Shown here piece after piece: positions 9,171 through 19,166 of a DNA stretch of 62,000 bases. The notes below the pieces were generated by a model. That model had not been told where the DNA came from. It worked only from the letters and a program-made list of their open reading frames with translations, and did no database searches. Within the stretch, counting starts at the first letter, position 1; every line of letters starts with the position of its first letter. The DNA comes from Symbiodinium natans (lineage: Eukaryota > Sar > Dinophyceae > Suessiales > Symbiodiniaceae): positions 200,001 through 262,000 of the forward strand of contig CAJNDS010002225.1 of assembly GCA_905221605.1 (NCBI GenBank), in the 5' to 3' direction. Made by a program: the position numbers and the translations under genes.

Positions 9171-9496
9171 TAGACCCTAAACCCGAAACCCTAACCCCTA
9201 GCCCTAAACCCTAAACCCTAAACCCTAAACCCTAAACCCTCAACCCTCAACCCTAAACCCTAAACCCTAAACCCCACAAGTCTCCAGGAACCGCTGGCGC
9301 CGTCGGCGGCGGCCTCCTCGCCCGCGTGGGCTGGGTGGGGGGCTGAGCCCATGAATGTGGGATCCTCTCATACCCCTGAGATCCTCGTTAAGTTGAGGGT
9401 TTAGGGTTTAGGGTTTAGGGCTTATAGGGTTTAGGGTTCAGGGTTTAGGGCTTACGGTTTAGGGTTTAGGGTTCAGGGTTCAGGGTTTAGGGTTCC
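9171..9496. repeat. Converging telomere-type arrays (C-rich, then G-rich)
   Basis: A C-strand array (CCCTAAA) at about 9,171-9,275 is followed after about 115 bp of unique GC-rich sequence by a G-strand array (TTTAGGG with GTTCAGG and CTTAGGG variants) at 9,393-9,496. The two arrays are in opposite orientation. Confidence 0.85.
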
Positions 9497-9740
9497 AGGA
9501 TTAGGTTGAGGGTGCAGGGATTACTTGAGGAGATCTCGAAAGTGGCCATGATGAGACATGTAAAGGGGCTGCGGAAACCTTGCCCGCATAAGCGAACAGC
9601 CCACGCGCGCAAGGCACGCGTAAGGGTCCACGCAGGCAACAAGTGTGACTGTGTTTCCGCGTAAGCTAAGATGTGCAGCCATGTGTAGCCCGCATTGTCC
9701 ATGGCTTGTGTAGTACAGGGAATGTTACGGGGCCTACCGC

Positions 9741-9836
9741 GTAAGCCCGCGTAAGCCCGCGAAAGCCCGCGTAAGCCCGCGAAAGCCCGCGAAAGCCCGC
9801 GAAAGCCCGCGTAAGCCCGCGTAAGCCCGCGTAAGC
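9741..9836. repeat. 10-bp minisatellite (G[T/A]AAGCCCGC)
   Basis: Nearly ten copies of a 10-bp unit alternate between GTAAGCCCGC and GAAAGCCCGC. Related single units (CCCGCATAAGCG, GCGCAAGCGAAC) occur on both sides between about 9,580 and 9,870. It is not telomere-like. Confidence 0.9.
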
Positions 9837-10003
9837 AAACAGGCCTGGAGCCCAGCCGCGCAAGCGAACGCTGTGTGCGAGCTTTACGCAAAGATTCCAC
9901 CACGGGTTTTGCAAGCCGCTCAATTGGGGTTCACGTGCTTCAAGAGAAGTTTCGATCCCTAGACAGCCATGTGGGGAAAAAGGGGACCCCCAAGATAGAC
10001 CCC

Positions 10004-10096
10004 AAGGAACAGGATGCCCTTATAATAAGGAACAGGATGCCCTTATAATAAGGAACAGGATGCCCTTAAAAATAAGGAACAGGATGCCCTTGTAAT
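10004..10096. repeat. 23-bp tandem repeat, four copies
   Basis: The unit begins AAGGAACAGGATGCCC and starts at 10,004, 10,027, 10,050 and 10,074, with one extra base in the third copy. A truncated fifth copy follows at 10,097. Confidence 0.9.
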
Positions 10097-10146
10097 AAGG
10101 ACCCCAAGAAGGCACCCCCGATTTCGGAAACCACCATGGTGGTTTG

Positions 10147-10254
10147 AGTTTAGGGTTTAGGGTTTAGGGTTTAGGGTTTAGGGTTTAGGGTTTAGGGTTT
10201 AGGGTTTAGGGTTTAGGGTTGAGGGTTTAGGGTTTAGGGTTTAGGGTTTAGGGT
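10147..10254. repeat. TTTAGGG array, G-strand orientation
   Basis: About fifteen nearly perfect TTTAGGG units, one of them GTTGAGGG, run opposite to the arrays at 9,171 and 10,600. Confidence 0.9.
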
Positions 10255-10598
10255 GTGAGTTTTGGGGGGGTTCTGGAGCTGAGCAGGTGACGACAAGCGG
10301 TCAAGATAGGTGGGTTTGGGGTTTTAGGGCCTTGTGCCTTTGGTCTTTGCCGGTCCAAAGGGATGCCCGGCACCCGTTTGTCTTTTGTTGTGGGTGATTA
10401 CTGCGGTTGCTTTTGCCTCCCGGTGAGTGAGTGAACTGGCCAGCGCCCACAGCAGATAAGCAAACGCGCCTCCGCACCTGCAGCAAAAACTAGAATGCCC
10501 CCACAGTTGCAGCAGAACTCTCCCCCCCACACCCGCTGCCAAAAAAGCAAAGCCGCTTGGCGCCGGCAGCATAAACAATGAAGGCCCCCCATCCCTCC
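10255..10598. other. Intergenic unique sequence
   Basis: About 340 bp without telomere repeat. Several overlapping minus-strand frames of 60-95 codons are open here, but none shows a domain or a consistent composition. No gene is called. Confidence 0.4.
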
Positions 10599-11212
10599 CT
10601 AAACCCTCCACCCTAAACCCTAAACCATGAACCCAAAACCTTACCCCCTAAACCCCAAACCCTCAACCCACAACTAAACCCTTAAACCCTAACCCTAGAC
10701 CCTGAACCCTAAGTCCTAAACCCTAAACCCCAAACCCTAAACCCTAAACCCTCAAACCCTTAAACCCTAAACCCTAAACCATGAACACATAACCCTAAAC
10801 CCATAAACCCTAAACCCTGAACCCAAAACTAAACCCTTGAACCCTAAAACCTAGACCCTGAACCCCTAAGCCTTAAACCCTGAACCCACCCTAAACCCTA
10901 AACCTGAAACCCTAAACCCTGAACCCTGACCCCTAAAACCCTAAACCCTTAAACCCCTAAACCCTAACCCCAAACCCCAAACCCTAAACCCTAAGCCTTA
11001 AACCCTTAAACCCTCAACCCTAAACCCTAAACCCTGAACCCGAAACCCTAAACCCCAAACCCTATACCCTTAAGCCCTAAACCCTAAACCCTTAATCCCT
11101 ACCCTAAACCCCAAACCCCAAAGCCCTAGACCCTAAGCCCTAAACCCTAGCCCAAAACCCAAAACCCAAAACCCTAAGCCCTAAGCCCTGAACCCTAAAC
11201 CCTAAACCCCAA
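10599..11212. repeat. Long degenerate CCCTAAA block
   Basis: About 600 bp of C-strand telomere-type units with many point and length variants (CCCTGAA, CCCCAAA, CCCTTAAA, CCATGAA, CCCTAGA, CCCAAAA). The degeneracy suggests an older array than the near-perfect blocks at 11,694 and 16,322. Confidence 0.85.
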
Positions 11213-12230
11213 GGTCCGCCGATCGCAGCTCGAGCGTGGCGCCACAGCAGCTTGGGCCAAGGCACGGGAGCTTCGTCCTTCTTGGTGTTTAGGGTTTAGG
11301 GTTGAGGGTTTGGGGTTTAGGGTTTAGGGTTTTACTTGGGGCTTTCCTAGGGTTTTCCAATTTTGTTTTCGAGGGTTCTCCACCAAAAAATATATAAGAC
11401 AAACAAAATACAAAAACGAATGGCGAGGTAATCTCTCGGTTAGGGTTTTCAGGGCCGAGGGCGTAGATGGCGTAGGGGTCGTGGAGCTGAGGGTTTAGGG
11501 TTTCGGGGTCAGAGGATTTTCGACTTTGAGTGTTTTTCAGGGAACTCGTTAAATTGTTCAGCAGGCTTCTCAAGTGTGGTTTAGAAAGGGGCTGTTAGTT
11601 TGGTCTTGTCTTCATGCGTTCTTTTCCCATGCCCTATAAACCCTAAACCCCTAAACTCCCCAAACCTTGAACCCTAAACCCCGAACCGCGAACCCTAAAC
11701 CCTAAACCCTAAACCCTAAACCCTAAACCCTAAACCCTAAACCCTAAACCCTAAACCCTAAACCCTAAACCCTAGACCCTGTACCCTAAACCCTAAACCC
11801 TAAACCCTAAACCCTAAACCCTAAACCCTAAACCCTAAACCCTAAACCCTTCTCCCCCGGGTGACTTTCGTGGAGGTCCATAGCCTGGCGGGCAATGTCC
11901 CGGGATTCCGAAGCTGCCGGCTCGGGGCCTGATTTCATGGGTTCCCCTACTACTAACCCCGTTTGGGGTTTGGGGTTTGGGGTTTAGGGTTTAGGGTTTA
12001 GGGTTTAGGGTTTAGGGATACTACCTTCCCTAGGTTCCCCCCAAAACTAAGGCTATTTCGGGCCAATTAAGCCTAATTACGGTTATTTAAGAGGGGAAAC
12101 CTGGCGGGGGTGGGTGTCATAGAGGGGGGGGTAGTAGGGAAACCTATGATGATTTCCGTTGAGCATTCAGGGTTTCGGGTTGAGGGAATGAGGCTTGAGG
12201 GTTTCGGGTTTAGGGTCCGGGGTTGAGGGT
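11213..12230. repeat. Mixed block: telomere-type arrays in both orientations with spacers
   Basis: G-strand units at 11,288-11,330 and 11,966-12,017 surround a long C-strand array at 11,634-11,848. Between them is unique sequence, including an AT-rich stretch near 11,380-11,420 and a G-run near 12,125. I see no gene. Confidence 0.8.
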
Positions 12231-12315
12231 CGGGGCTTAGGGTTTGGGGTTTAGGGCTTAGGGCTTAGGGCTTAGGGCTTAGGGCTTAGGGCTTAGGGCT
12301 TAGGGCTTAGGGCTT
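12231..12315. repeat. TTAGGGC variant array, G-strand orientation
   Basis: After a few TTTAGGG/TTTGGGG units, about nine copies of TTAGGGC (the complement of the CCCTAAG variant) run to 12,315. Confidence 0.9.
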
Positions 12316-12473
12316 ACCCCAAACCCCAAACAAACCCTACCGCGAAACCCTGAAGCAAAAAACTCTCCCCTAGACCCTGATCCCTAAATACCCTCAACAA
12401 AAACGGACCCTGAGCCGAGCTTGCGAGGGCCCTCAACCCTTTAAACCCCAAACCTTGGCGGCCTCCAGCCTTA

Positions 12474-12768
12474 ACCCTAAACCCCAAACCCCAAACCCCA
12501 AACCCTAAACCCTAAACCCCAAACCCTAAACCCCAAACCCTAAACCCCAAGCCCTAAACCCCAAAGCCCTAAGCCCTAAGCCCTAAGCCCTAAGCCCTAA
12601 GCCCTAAGCCCTAAGCCCTAAGCCCTAAGCCCTAAGCCCTAGGCCCTAAGCCCTAAGCCCTAAGCCCTAAGCCCTAAGCCCTAAGCCCTAAGCCCTAAGC
12701 CCTAAGCCCTAAGCCCTAAGCCCTAAGCCCTAAGCCCTAAGCCCTAAGCCCTAAGCCCTAAGCCCTAA
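12474..12768. repeat. CCCCAAA, then CCCTAAG variant array
   Basis: CCCCAAA/CCCTAAA units at 12,474-12,565 pass into about 29 almost perfect CCCTAAG units at 12,566-12,768. The variant is the same one that appears inverted at 12,252-12,315, so the two arrays face each other across about 250 bp. Confidence 0.9.
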
Positions 12769-13303
12769 CCCTGAACCCTGAACTCTGAACCCGAGACCCT
12801 AGACCAGACCCTAGACCCTAGACCCTAGACCGTAACCCACAGACGACCAATTGCTCTTAGCCCAAAAGATACATGGCCCAAGCACCTAAACCCTAAACCC
12901 TAAACCCTAAACCCTAAACCCTAAACCCTAAACCCTAAACCCTAAACCCTAAACCCTAAACCCTAAACCCTAAACCCTAAACCCTAAACCCTAAACCCTA
13001 AACCTTAAACGTAAACCCTAAACCCCAAACCCCAAACCCTCATGTCTCAGTTTGAATGGCCAAACCTACTGTGTAAGTTTGCATCGCCGGGCCAGCGTGT
13101 TGGGCTGGCAAGATGCCACAGCATGTCAGCTAGAGGCTTGCGCCCCTTATACGAGCAGTCCTTAATAGGGATTATAGTAAACCCTAAACCCTAAACCCTA
13201 AACCCTCAACCCTAAACCTAAACCCTAAACCCTAAACCCTAAACCCTAAACCCTAAACCCTAAAACTTAAACCCTAAACCCTAAACCCTGCCCTCTTAAC
13301 CCT
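12769..13303. repeat. CCCTAAA arrays with unique spacer
   Basis: Near-perfect CCCTAAA at 12,885-13,040, about 140 bp of unique sequence, then another block at 13,180-13,290. Before the first block lies a short CCCTAGA cluster (12,795-12,835). Confidence 0.85.
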
Positions 13304-14200
13304 TGAACCTTCGCAACCCTCCTAACCCTCTTCACCAAACCCGCATGATGCCCATGGTTCAGGACTCAGCCGTAAATTCCATGGAACTAAACCCTAAACC
13401 CTAAACCCTAAATCCTAAACCCTAAACCCTAGCCCCTAAACCCTAGACCCTAAACCCTGGACCCTAAACCCTAAACCTTAAACCCTCAACCCTAAACCTC
13501 TCCCCGGCACCGAGGAGTAAGACACCAGGTGGAACAGGTGGAACGGACTGACGCAAGGCGGACCCCAGTTTAGGGTTTAGGGGTTTAGGGGTTTAAGGGT
13601 TTAGGGTACTTCCTAAACCCTAAACCCTAAACCCCAAACCCTAAACCTAAACCCTAAACCCTAAACCCTAAACCCTAAACCCTAAACCCTAAACCCTAAA
13701 CCCGAAGCCCGAAGCCCTAAACCCTACAGCGGCCCTCAACCCTGAGAAACTGGAGCCTTGGAGCGCCCTCTTCAAGTTGTAGAGTTACAGAGTTCTTAAG
13801 AGGAAGGGTTTAGGGTTTAGGGTTTCGGGTTTAGGGTTTCGGGTTTAGGGTTTAGGGTTTAAAGTCTAGGTTTTAGGGCTTAGGGGTCAGGGTTTAGGGC
13901 TTAGGGTTTAGGGTTTAGGGTTTAAGGGTTGAGGGTTTAGGATACCTAGGATCCTTAGGGAAGCTTAGGGAGCCTTAGAAAGTAGAGGGGAGAGTCCCTT
14001 GGGTTACACCCTAAACCCGAGACCCTAAACCCTATATCGCTCTTGAACCCCCTTCCTCTATCCCCTTGAACCCCCTTTCCTTAAGAACTCTACAATCAAG
14101 GCACAACTTGGTGCCTTCTGATATGATGGGGTGCTGGGTGGGCTAGGGGTTTAGGGTTTGAGGGTTTGAGGGTTGAGGGTTTAGGGCCTAAACTTCATAC
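13304..14200. repeat. Alternating C-strand and G-strand telomere-type blocks
   Basis: C-strand blocks at 13,386-13,500 and 13,612-13,725 alternate with G-strand blocks at 13,568-13,606, 13,806-13,945 and 14,145-14,190. Spacers of 60-150 bp carry no recognisable gene. Confidence 0.8.
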
Positions 14201-15294
14201 ACACTTCCGAAGAAAATTTCTAAACAATCCAGGGTAGTTCGGGTTTGAGGTCGACGGCTTAGGTTGCAAAGGTTCAGGGTTTCAAGGTTCAATTTACGGC
14301 TTCACGGTTTAGGGTTTGAGGCTCAGAAGGCTCAGAAGGCTGACAGGTGAGGCAGGGCTCAGGGTTCAGGCTTCTGAAACTTGAGGGTTCAAGGTTCATG
14401 GTTTAGCTTTTACGGATGAAGGTTCAGCTTCAAGATTCAGGGGAAGGTTTTTGTCCGGGTGAAGGGCTTATCCGCAAGCTAAACTCTACATCCTCAACCC
14501 CTGAACCCCTAAACCCCTAAGCGCCTGACCTAAACCCCTGAACCCCTAAACCCCTACTAATCCAAGCCCTAGACCCGAGCAAGCCCAAAACTTTAAGCCC
14601 CAAAGCACCAATCCTTCACGAAGGTGCCCCAGTTTGGAATCTTAGTTGGAGTGGTCGCATGGGCAACCTAAAAGGCCTGAAGCCCTGAGCCCTTTAGGGT
14701 TTAGGGTTCAGGTTCTGAGGGTTCAGCGTTAAGTGTGGAGGATTTGAGGTTGGGGGTCTAGGGTTGAGGGTTGAGGGTGTAGGGTTGGGCTGAGGGTCGA
14801 GGGTTTAGAATCTGACTGTCTGGAGTTAAAGCGCCGCTTGGAAACAAACGAACCCTAAACCCTAAACCCTAAACCCCAAACCCCAAACCCTAGACCCTCA
14901 AGACCAGGATAAATAGAAATTGTAGGTGGTATCATCATGAATGTCCCATGTTATTTGTCTAAACGGCTGACAAGCCGAGCTTGAGGAAATGAACTCAAAG
15001 CGCCTTCGGAAGGCCAAATATTCAATTCACTTAAAGTTCCAAGCTATTTGTCTAAACAGCTGACAAGCAGAGCTGAAGTAAACTCATCCAAAGAATTTGG
15101 CTCAGTTTTTTTTGCAGCCCCAGCCCCAGTGCCAGCCCCCAGCCCCAGACCCACCCCCAGACCCCCCTTAAGGCCAGTCCCAGCCCCAGCCCCCAGTCTA
15201 AAGCAAAAAACAAAACTTTCGGTCAAAACTTTCGCTCAAAACTCCGGACCTGCACACTATACAATTTCTATAAACCCTAAAACTTAAACCCAAA
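14201..15294. other. Intergenic sequence with telomere-derived relics
   Basis: Strongly degenerated G-strand units (GGGTTCAGG, GGTTTCAAGG) at about 14,240-14,450, a short perfect C-strand run near 14,850-14,895, and a CCCCAG-rich stretch at 15,115-15,200 that keeps frames open on both strands. A phrase around CTATTTGTCTAAACAGCTGACAA is duplicated near 14,950-14,975 and 15,043-15,068. No gene is supported. Confidence 0.5.
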
Positions 15295-15960
15295 ACCCCA
15301 AACCCCAAACCCCAAACCCTAAACCCCAAACCCCACACCCCAAACCCTAAACCCTAAACCCTAAACCCTAAACCCTAAACCCTAAACCGCCAGGTACCTC
15401 ACTTGAGGGAGCCTGTAAATCGATGGAAGTTGACCTCGGGGCGAGAGTTGCCGGGCTGTGCAAGCGGGGTTCATCTAAACCTCGGGGCCCCTGACGGGCT
15501 TGTTTGGGTGACCCTAAACCCTAAACCCTAAACCCTAAACCCTAAACCCTAAACCCTAAACCCTAAACCCTAAGCCCTAAACCCTAAACCCTAAACCCTA
15601 AACCCTAAGCCCTAAGCCCTAAACCCTAAACCCTAAACCCTAAACCCTAAACCCTAATCCCTAAACCCTAAATCCTAAACCCAACGCTTGCACCGCATAA
15701 TTCTCGTCTTGAGATTTGAGAGACCTCGGCTTTCAAGGAGGTCTTTTGACAGGCAGCTGTAGCCGAAGACCGTGGGTTTCGGTTCCTAAACCCTCAAACA
15801 CTTAAGCCCTTAAGCCCTTAAACCCTGAAGCCCTTAAACTCTTCAACCCTTAAAACGCCTTAAACCCTTCAACCCTGAAAGCCCTTAAGCCCTGAAACCC
15901 TTCAACCCTTCAACCCTTTAATCCTTAAGCCCTTCAACCCTTATACCCAAAGTCCCCTTA
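15295..15960. repeat. CCCTAAA arrays and CCCTTAAA-type degenerate block
   Basis: CCCCAAA/CCCTAAA at about 15,280-15,390, a near-perfect block at 15,511-15,682, and after about 100 bp a degenerate CCCTTAA/CCCTTCAA block at 15,785-15,950. Confidence 0.85.
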
Positions 15961-16321
15961 CATCTTCCTCCCTGTAGCCTGGCGAAGAGCCGAAGCCTAT
16001 GTCCGGCTGCCATGCACAGCGTTTGGGGTTTTGGGGGAGCCGGGGGCGCGCCACCGAAGTTTGGGGGCAGCGCACGCCTTGACTTGGGAACCTTGAGTCT
16101 TTTAGGGTTTGGGGTTTAGGGTTTAGGCTTTAGGGTTAGGGTTTAGGGTTTAGGGTTTAGGGTTTTAGGGTTTAGGGTTTAGGGTTGAGGGTTTAGGGTT
16201 TAGGGTTTGACCCAGCTTCGGGGTGGCTTCGTTCCCTGTGCTGCCGGCCTGTCCTTTGGGAGCGGTGCACTGAGCCCCTACACCCCAGACAAAGCCTCTC
16301 GCCTTTCCATTACCCAAGTTC
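15961..16321. repeat. Spacer and TTTAGGG block, G-strand orientation
   Basis: GC-rich unique sequence surrounds about 110 bp of TTTAGGG units at 16,100-16,209, opposite in orientation to the long array that follows. Confidence 0.8.
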
Positions 16322-16680
16322 TTAAACCCTAAACCCTAAACCCTAAACCCTAAACCCTAAACCCTAAACCCTAAACCCTAAACCCTAAACCCTAAACCCT
16401 AAACCCTAAACCCTAAACCCTAAACCCTAAACCCTAAACCCTAAACCCTAAACCCTCAAACCTAAACCCTAACCCCTAAACCCTAAACCCTAAACCCTAA
16501 ACCCTAAACCCTAAACCCTAAACCCTAAACCCTAAACCCTAAACCCTAAACCCTAAACCCTAAACCCTAAACCCTAAATCCTAAATCCTAAACCCTAAAC
16601 CCTAAACCCTAGACCCTAGACCCTAGACCCTAAACCCTAAACCCTAGACCCTAGACCCTAGACCCTAAACCCTAAACCCG
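16322..16680. repeat. Longest CCCTAAA array in the window
   Basis: About 360 bp of C-strand telomere repeat, including about 18 uninterrupted perfect units in 16,323-16,455. The right end carries CCCTAGA variants in small clusters, as if variants spread by local duplication. Confidence 0.92.
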
Positions 16681-17671
16681 AAGCACCTGCACTCTGGCCC
16701 TAAACGCTCTAAACCCTTGAGCCTCGCGTCCCTAGACATCGATCCCCATCGTCATGCTTATGAGCCCTGGGCGGCACGGCATGGAGTTGCCGCCATAGAA
16801 AGTACATGTACGTGGGCCCTAGAGCCTGGAAGCCTAAACCCTAAACCCTAAACCCTAAACCCTAAACCCTAAACACTAAACCTAGACCCTATCCTGATTT
16901 CCCGCAGTATTGCAGTTGCCGTCTCTCCCTGGCGGACGTGTCCTGGACTATGGGCCCTCATAAAGACACCCCCCCGTAGTTGGCAGCTGTTGTGTCATGT
17001 GAAACAGCATTTGAATTATCCCAGGTACCGATTTGGGAGAATTTTCAAATTCACGTATTGTTTCATATGGAGCCCTAATTAAAAATAATTTCGGGAACTG
17101 TTGAATTCGACATCTAGTATCGTAATTGGTGAGTGTATTCAGGGTTCCTGAAAATATTGGTGAGTGTACAGACTTGGTGTCCTTTTGGGGGTTCTAGCAC
17201 CTTAATGGGGATTGAAGTACTCCCTATGAGAATCCCTGCTATCTAAGCCCTAAAACCTAAACCCTGAAACCCTAAACCCTAAACCCTAAACCGTAACCCC
17301 TAAACCGGCTGCTAGTATAAGGGGAACATCCCAAATGGGGGCTTACTTACTGGGGGCCCAAGACTCCTTGACGCTGCTGTTGGGCAGACGCGCGAGCATC
17401 CTTCAATCGAGGATGCGGGTTTAGGGTTGTTTAGGGTTTAGGGTTTAGGGTTGAGGGTTGAGGGTTTAGGGTTTAGGCTGCACATGCCGCCTTTGCCAGG
17501 GCACAAGCCACAGGCCTCGAAGAACCCGAGGCGCAACCCTAAGCCCTAAACCCTAAACTCTGAACCCTAAACCCTGAACCCCAAACCCTGAACCCTAAAC
17601 CCCCGTAGCCGAAACCCCAAAGTTCCAGCCAACCCCTCATGATCTATAACAGCCCTAAAACATCCCCAAAA
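16681..17671. other. Spacer to the left of the giant LTR element
   Basis: Mostly unique sequence with short telomere-type relics at about 16,837-16,885 (C-strand), 17,250-17,300 (C-strand), 17,419-17,478 (G-strand) and 17,536-17,606 (C-strand). An AT-rich segment lies at about 17,040-17,170. The end of this spacer is the element's left flank. I see no gene. Confidence 0.6.
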
Positions 17672-18357
17672 TGTGCGAAGTGTCCAAACCAATGAAAACT
17701 TGCGCAACCCGTTCCAGTAACTAGCTCAGGCCACACGAGGAGAAAGAAGTTGTATATTTACAGTTGTAGGTTGTAATGTTGCACCAGAAGTAACAGTATC
17801 CCTGTCAACGGGGAACTCAAGGTAGCTAGCCAATCGTTCCGAGCCACTCCCGACGTTAACTATCGGAAGGATCCCCAGAGTTGCTATCTCCAGGGGGTGG
17901 TAACCTATCGCTCTAGATGTATCCACTAGCCGTCCGGCTGCGTGTTGTACACCTATCCCGATATTCACCTGAACAGCCACCTGCCCTCAGTATCCTCCGG
18001 CCTCCGGCTATGAGTTGTAAAGAGGACAGACAACTATCCCAAAGGTTAGGGAAGGATCTATCCCTCGTCAACGCTCGATCCTTTTAGCTCCTCTGGCCTC
18101 CGGCTGCGAGTTGGCTAATCAGATCCACAACGTACAGGGACACTATCCACGGGGGCGAAAACTGTACAAATCTGGCTGCTACGATACTAAGAAGGGCCCT
18201 TCTTGAGCAGCTCGCGGCTGCGAACGGACACGAAGTCCATATGCTATCCAGGCTCGTCCACGAGGAGGTCGGCATCTATCCCAGGCCCAAACCCGAAATC
18301 ATTGTACAAGCTAAGTTCGCACCCCATGAAATTGACTTGACCTCTTTGTGCTAAACA
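17672..18357 (-). repeat. 3' LTR of the giant element (left copy)
   Basis: 686 bp, starting TGTGCG and ending AAACA on the plus strand, so it has the standard TG...CA ends. It matches 46,244-46,929 at all but one position by my reading (A at 17,798 against C at 46,370). It contains six GGATAG motifs on the element's sense strand and an open frame of 84 codons. Confidence 0.97.
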
Positions 18358-18368
18358 CCCCCCGTTTT
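18358..18368 (-). promoter_or_regulatory. Polypurine tract
   Basis: On the minus strand AAAACGGGGGG lies immediately before the 3' LTR start (TGTTTAGC). This is the expected plus-strand priming site and independently confirms the element's orientation. Confidence 0.85.
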
Positions 18369-19166
18369 CGGGACGCGCTCAGCGGTCAGAAAATCGATGA
18401 ATTCGCGATTTCTATCCCGGTTAGCTTCAGGCAAAAACAAGAACGCAGGAGGCATAGTCGACCTGATCGCCAGCCCCTTTAGGGCGCCCACCACCACCCG
18501 CGATTACGGCGATCACTCCGGCTATCCTCGGGAGCAACACCGCCATCCGCTAACCTCGACATTCATCGCAGTAGCACAAACCACCAGTCCGTGGCTCTCG
18601 GCTACACTTCGTGCCCTCGTGCCTATTCCGCGTAGTAAAATTGTCTATCCTTCGCATTCCAGGAAAATCGAGCGTCGCTTCTATCCATTATGCATTCCGA
18701 CTCAGTTCATCTTCTCCATAACTATCCTGGGTAAGGCCTCACTCTTAATCAGTACCCCTCGACGTCATCGTAGTTCCCACGCTCCTATCCCTTCATTCTT
18801 GTAAGCGATCTTCTCCGTGGGGACTCACTGGTGGTTAGCCATGCCCATCCTGATCTTTTCTCCTCTCCACAGCTTCATCTTTTGATCTTTCCATGTGAAT
18901 GTCTTATTGGTGGCGAGCCAGGCCTTCCCAGAAGCTTCCGCCGCAGGGTCTTATTGGTGGCTAGCCAAGCCCTGCACCAGAGTCTCACGACAGCCGTTCA
19001 CCCACTCATCTCATCCTGCGCCATCCATCCGCTCTATCCCCCCGCGTGCGCCACCAGCCATGGCCCGGGCACATGACTTTGCATGTCCCATTCTATCCCT
19101 CACGCCGAGCCATTGGTGACTAGGCAGCTTTGTGCTTTCGTCCTATCCCCGCTTGTCGCCATTTCA
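18369..19166 (-). other. 3' untranslated region of the giant element, with imperfect repeats
   Basis: About 800 bp between the last ORF stop and the polypurine tract. It holds a family of imperfect repeats around ATTGGTGGCTAGCCAAGCC near 18,827, 18,903, 18,951 and, more weakly, 19,110; the core GGCTAGCC is self-complementary. GGATAG motifs remain dense although the region is non-coding. Confidence 0.6.

Noticed and set aside
9741-10100. CRISPR-like array
   Set aside because: The repeats are direct tandem minisatellites with no unique spacers, in a eukaryotic context.
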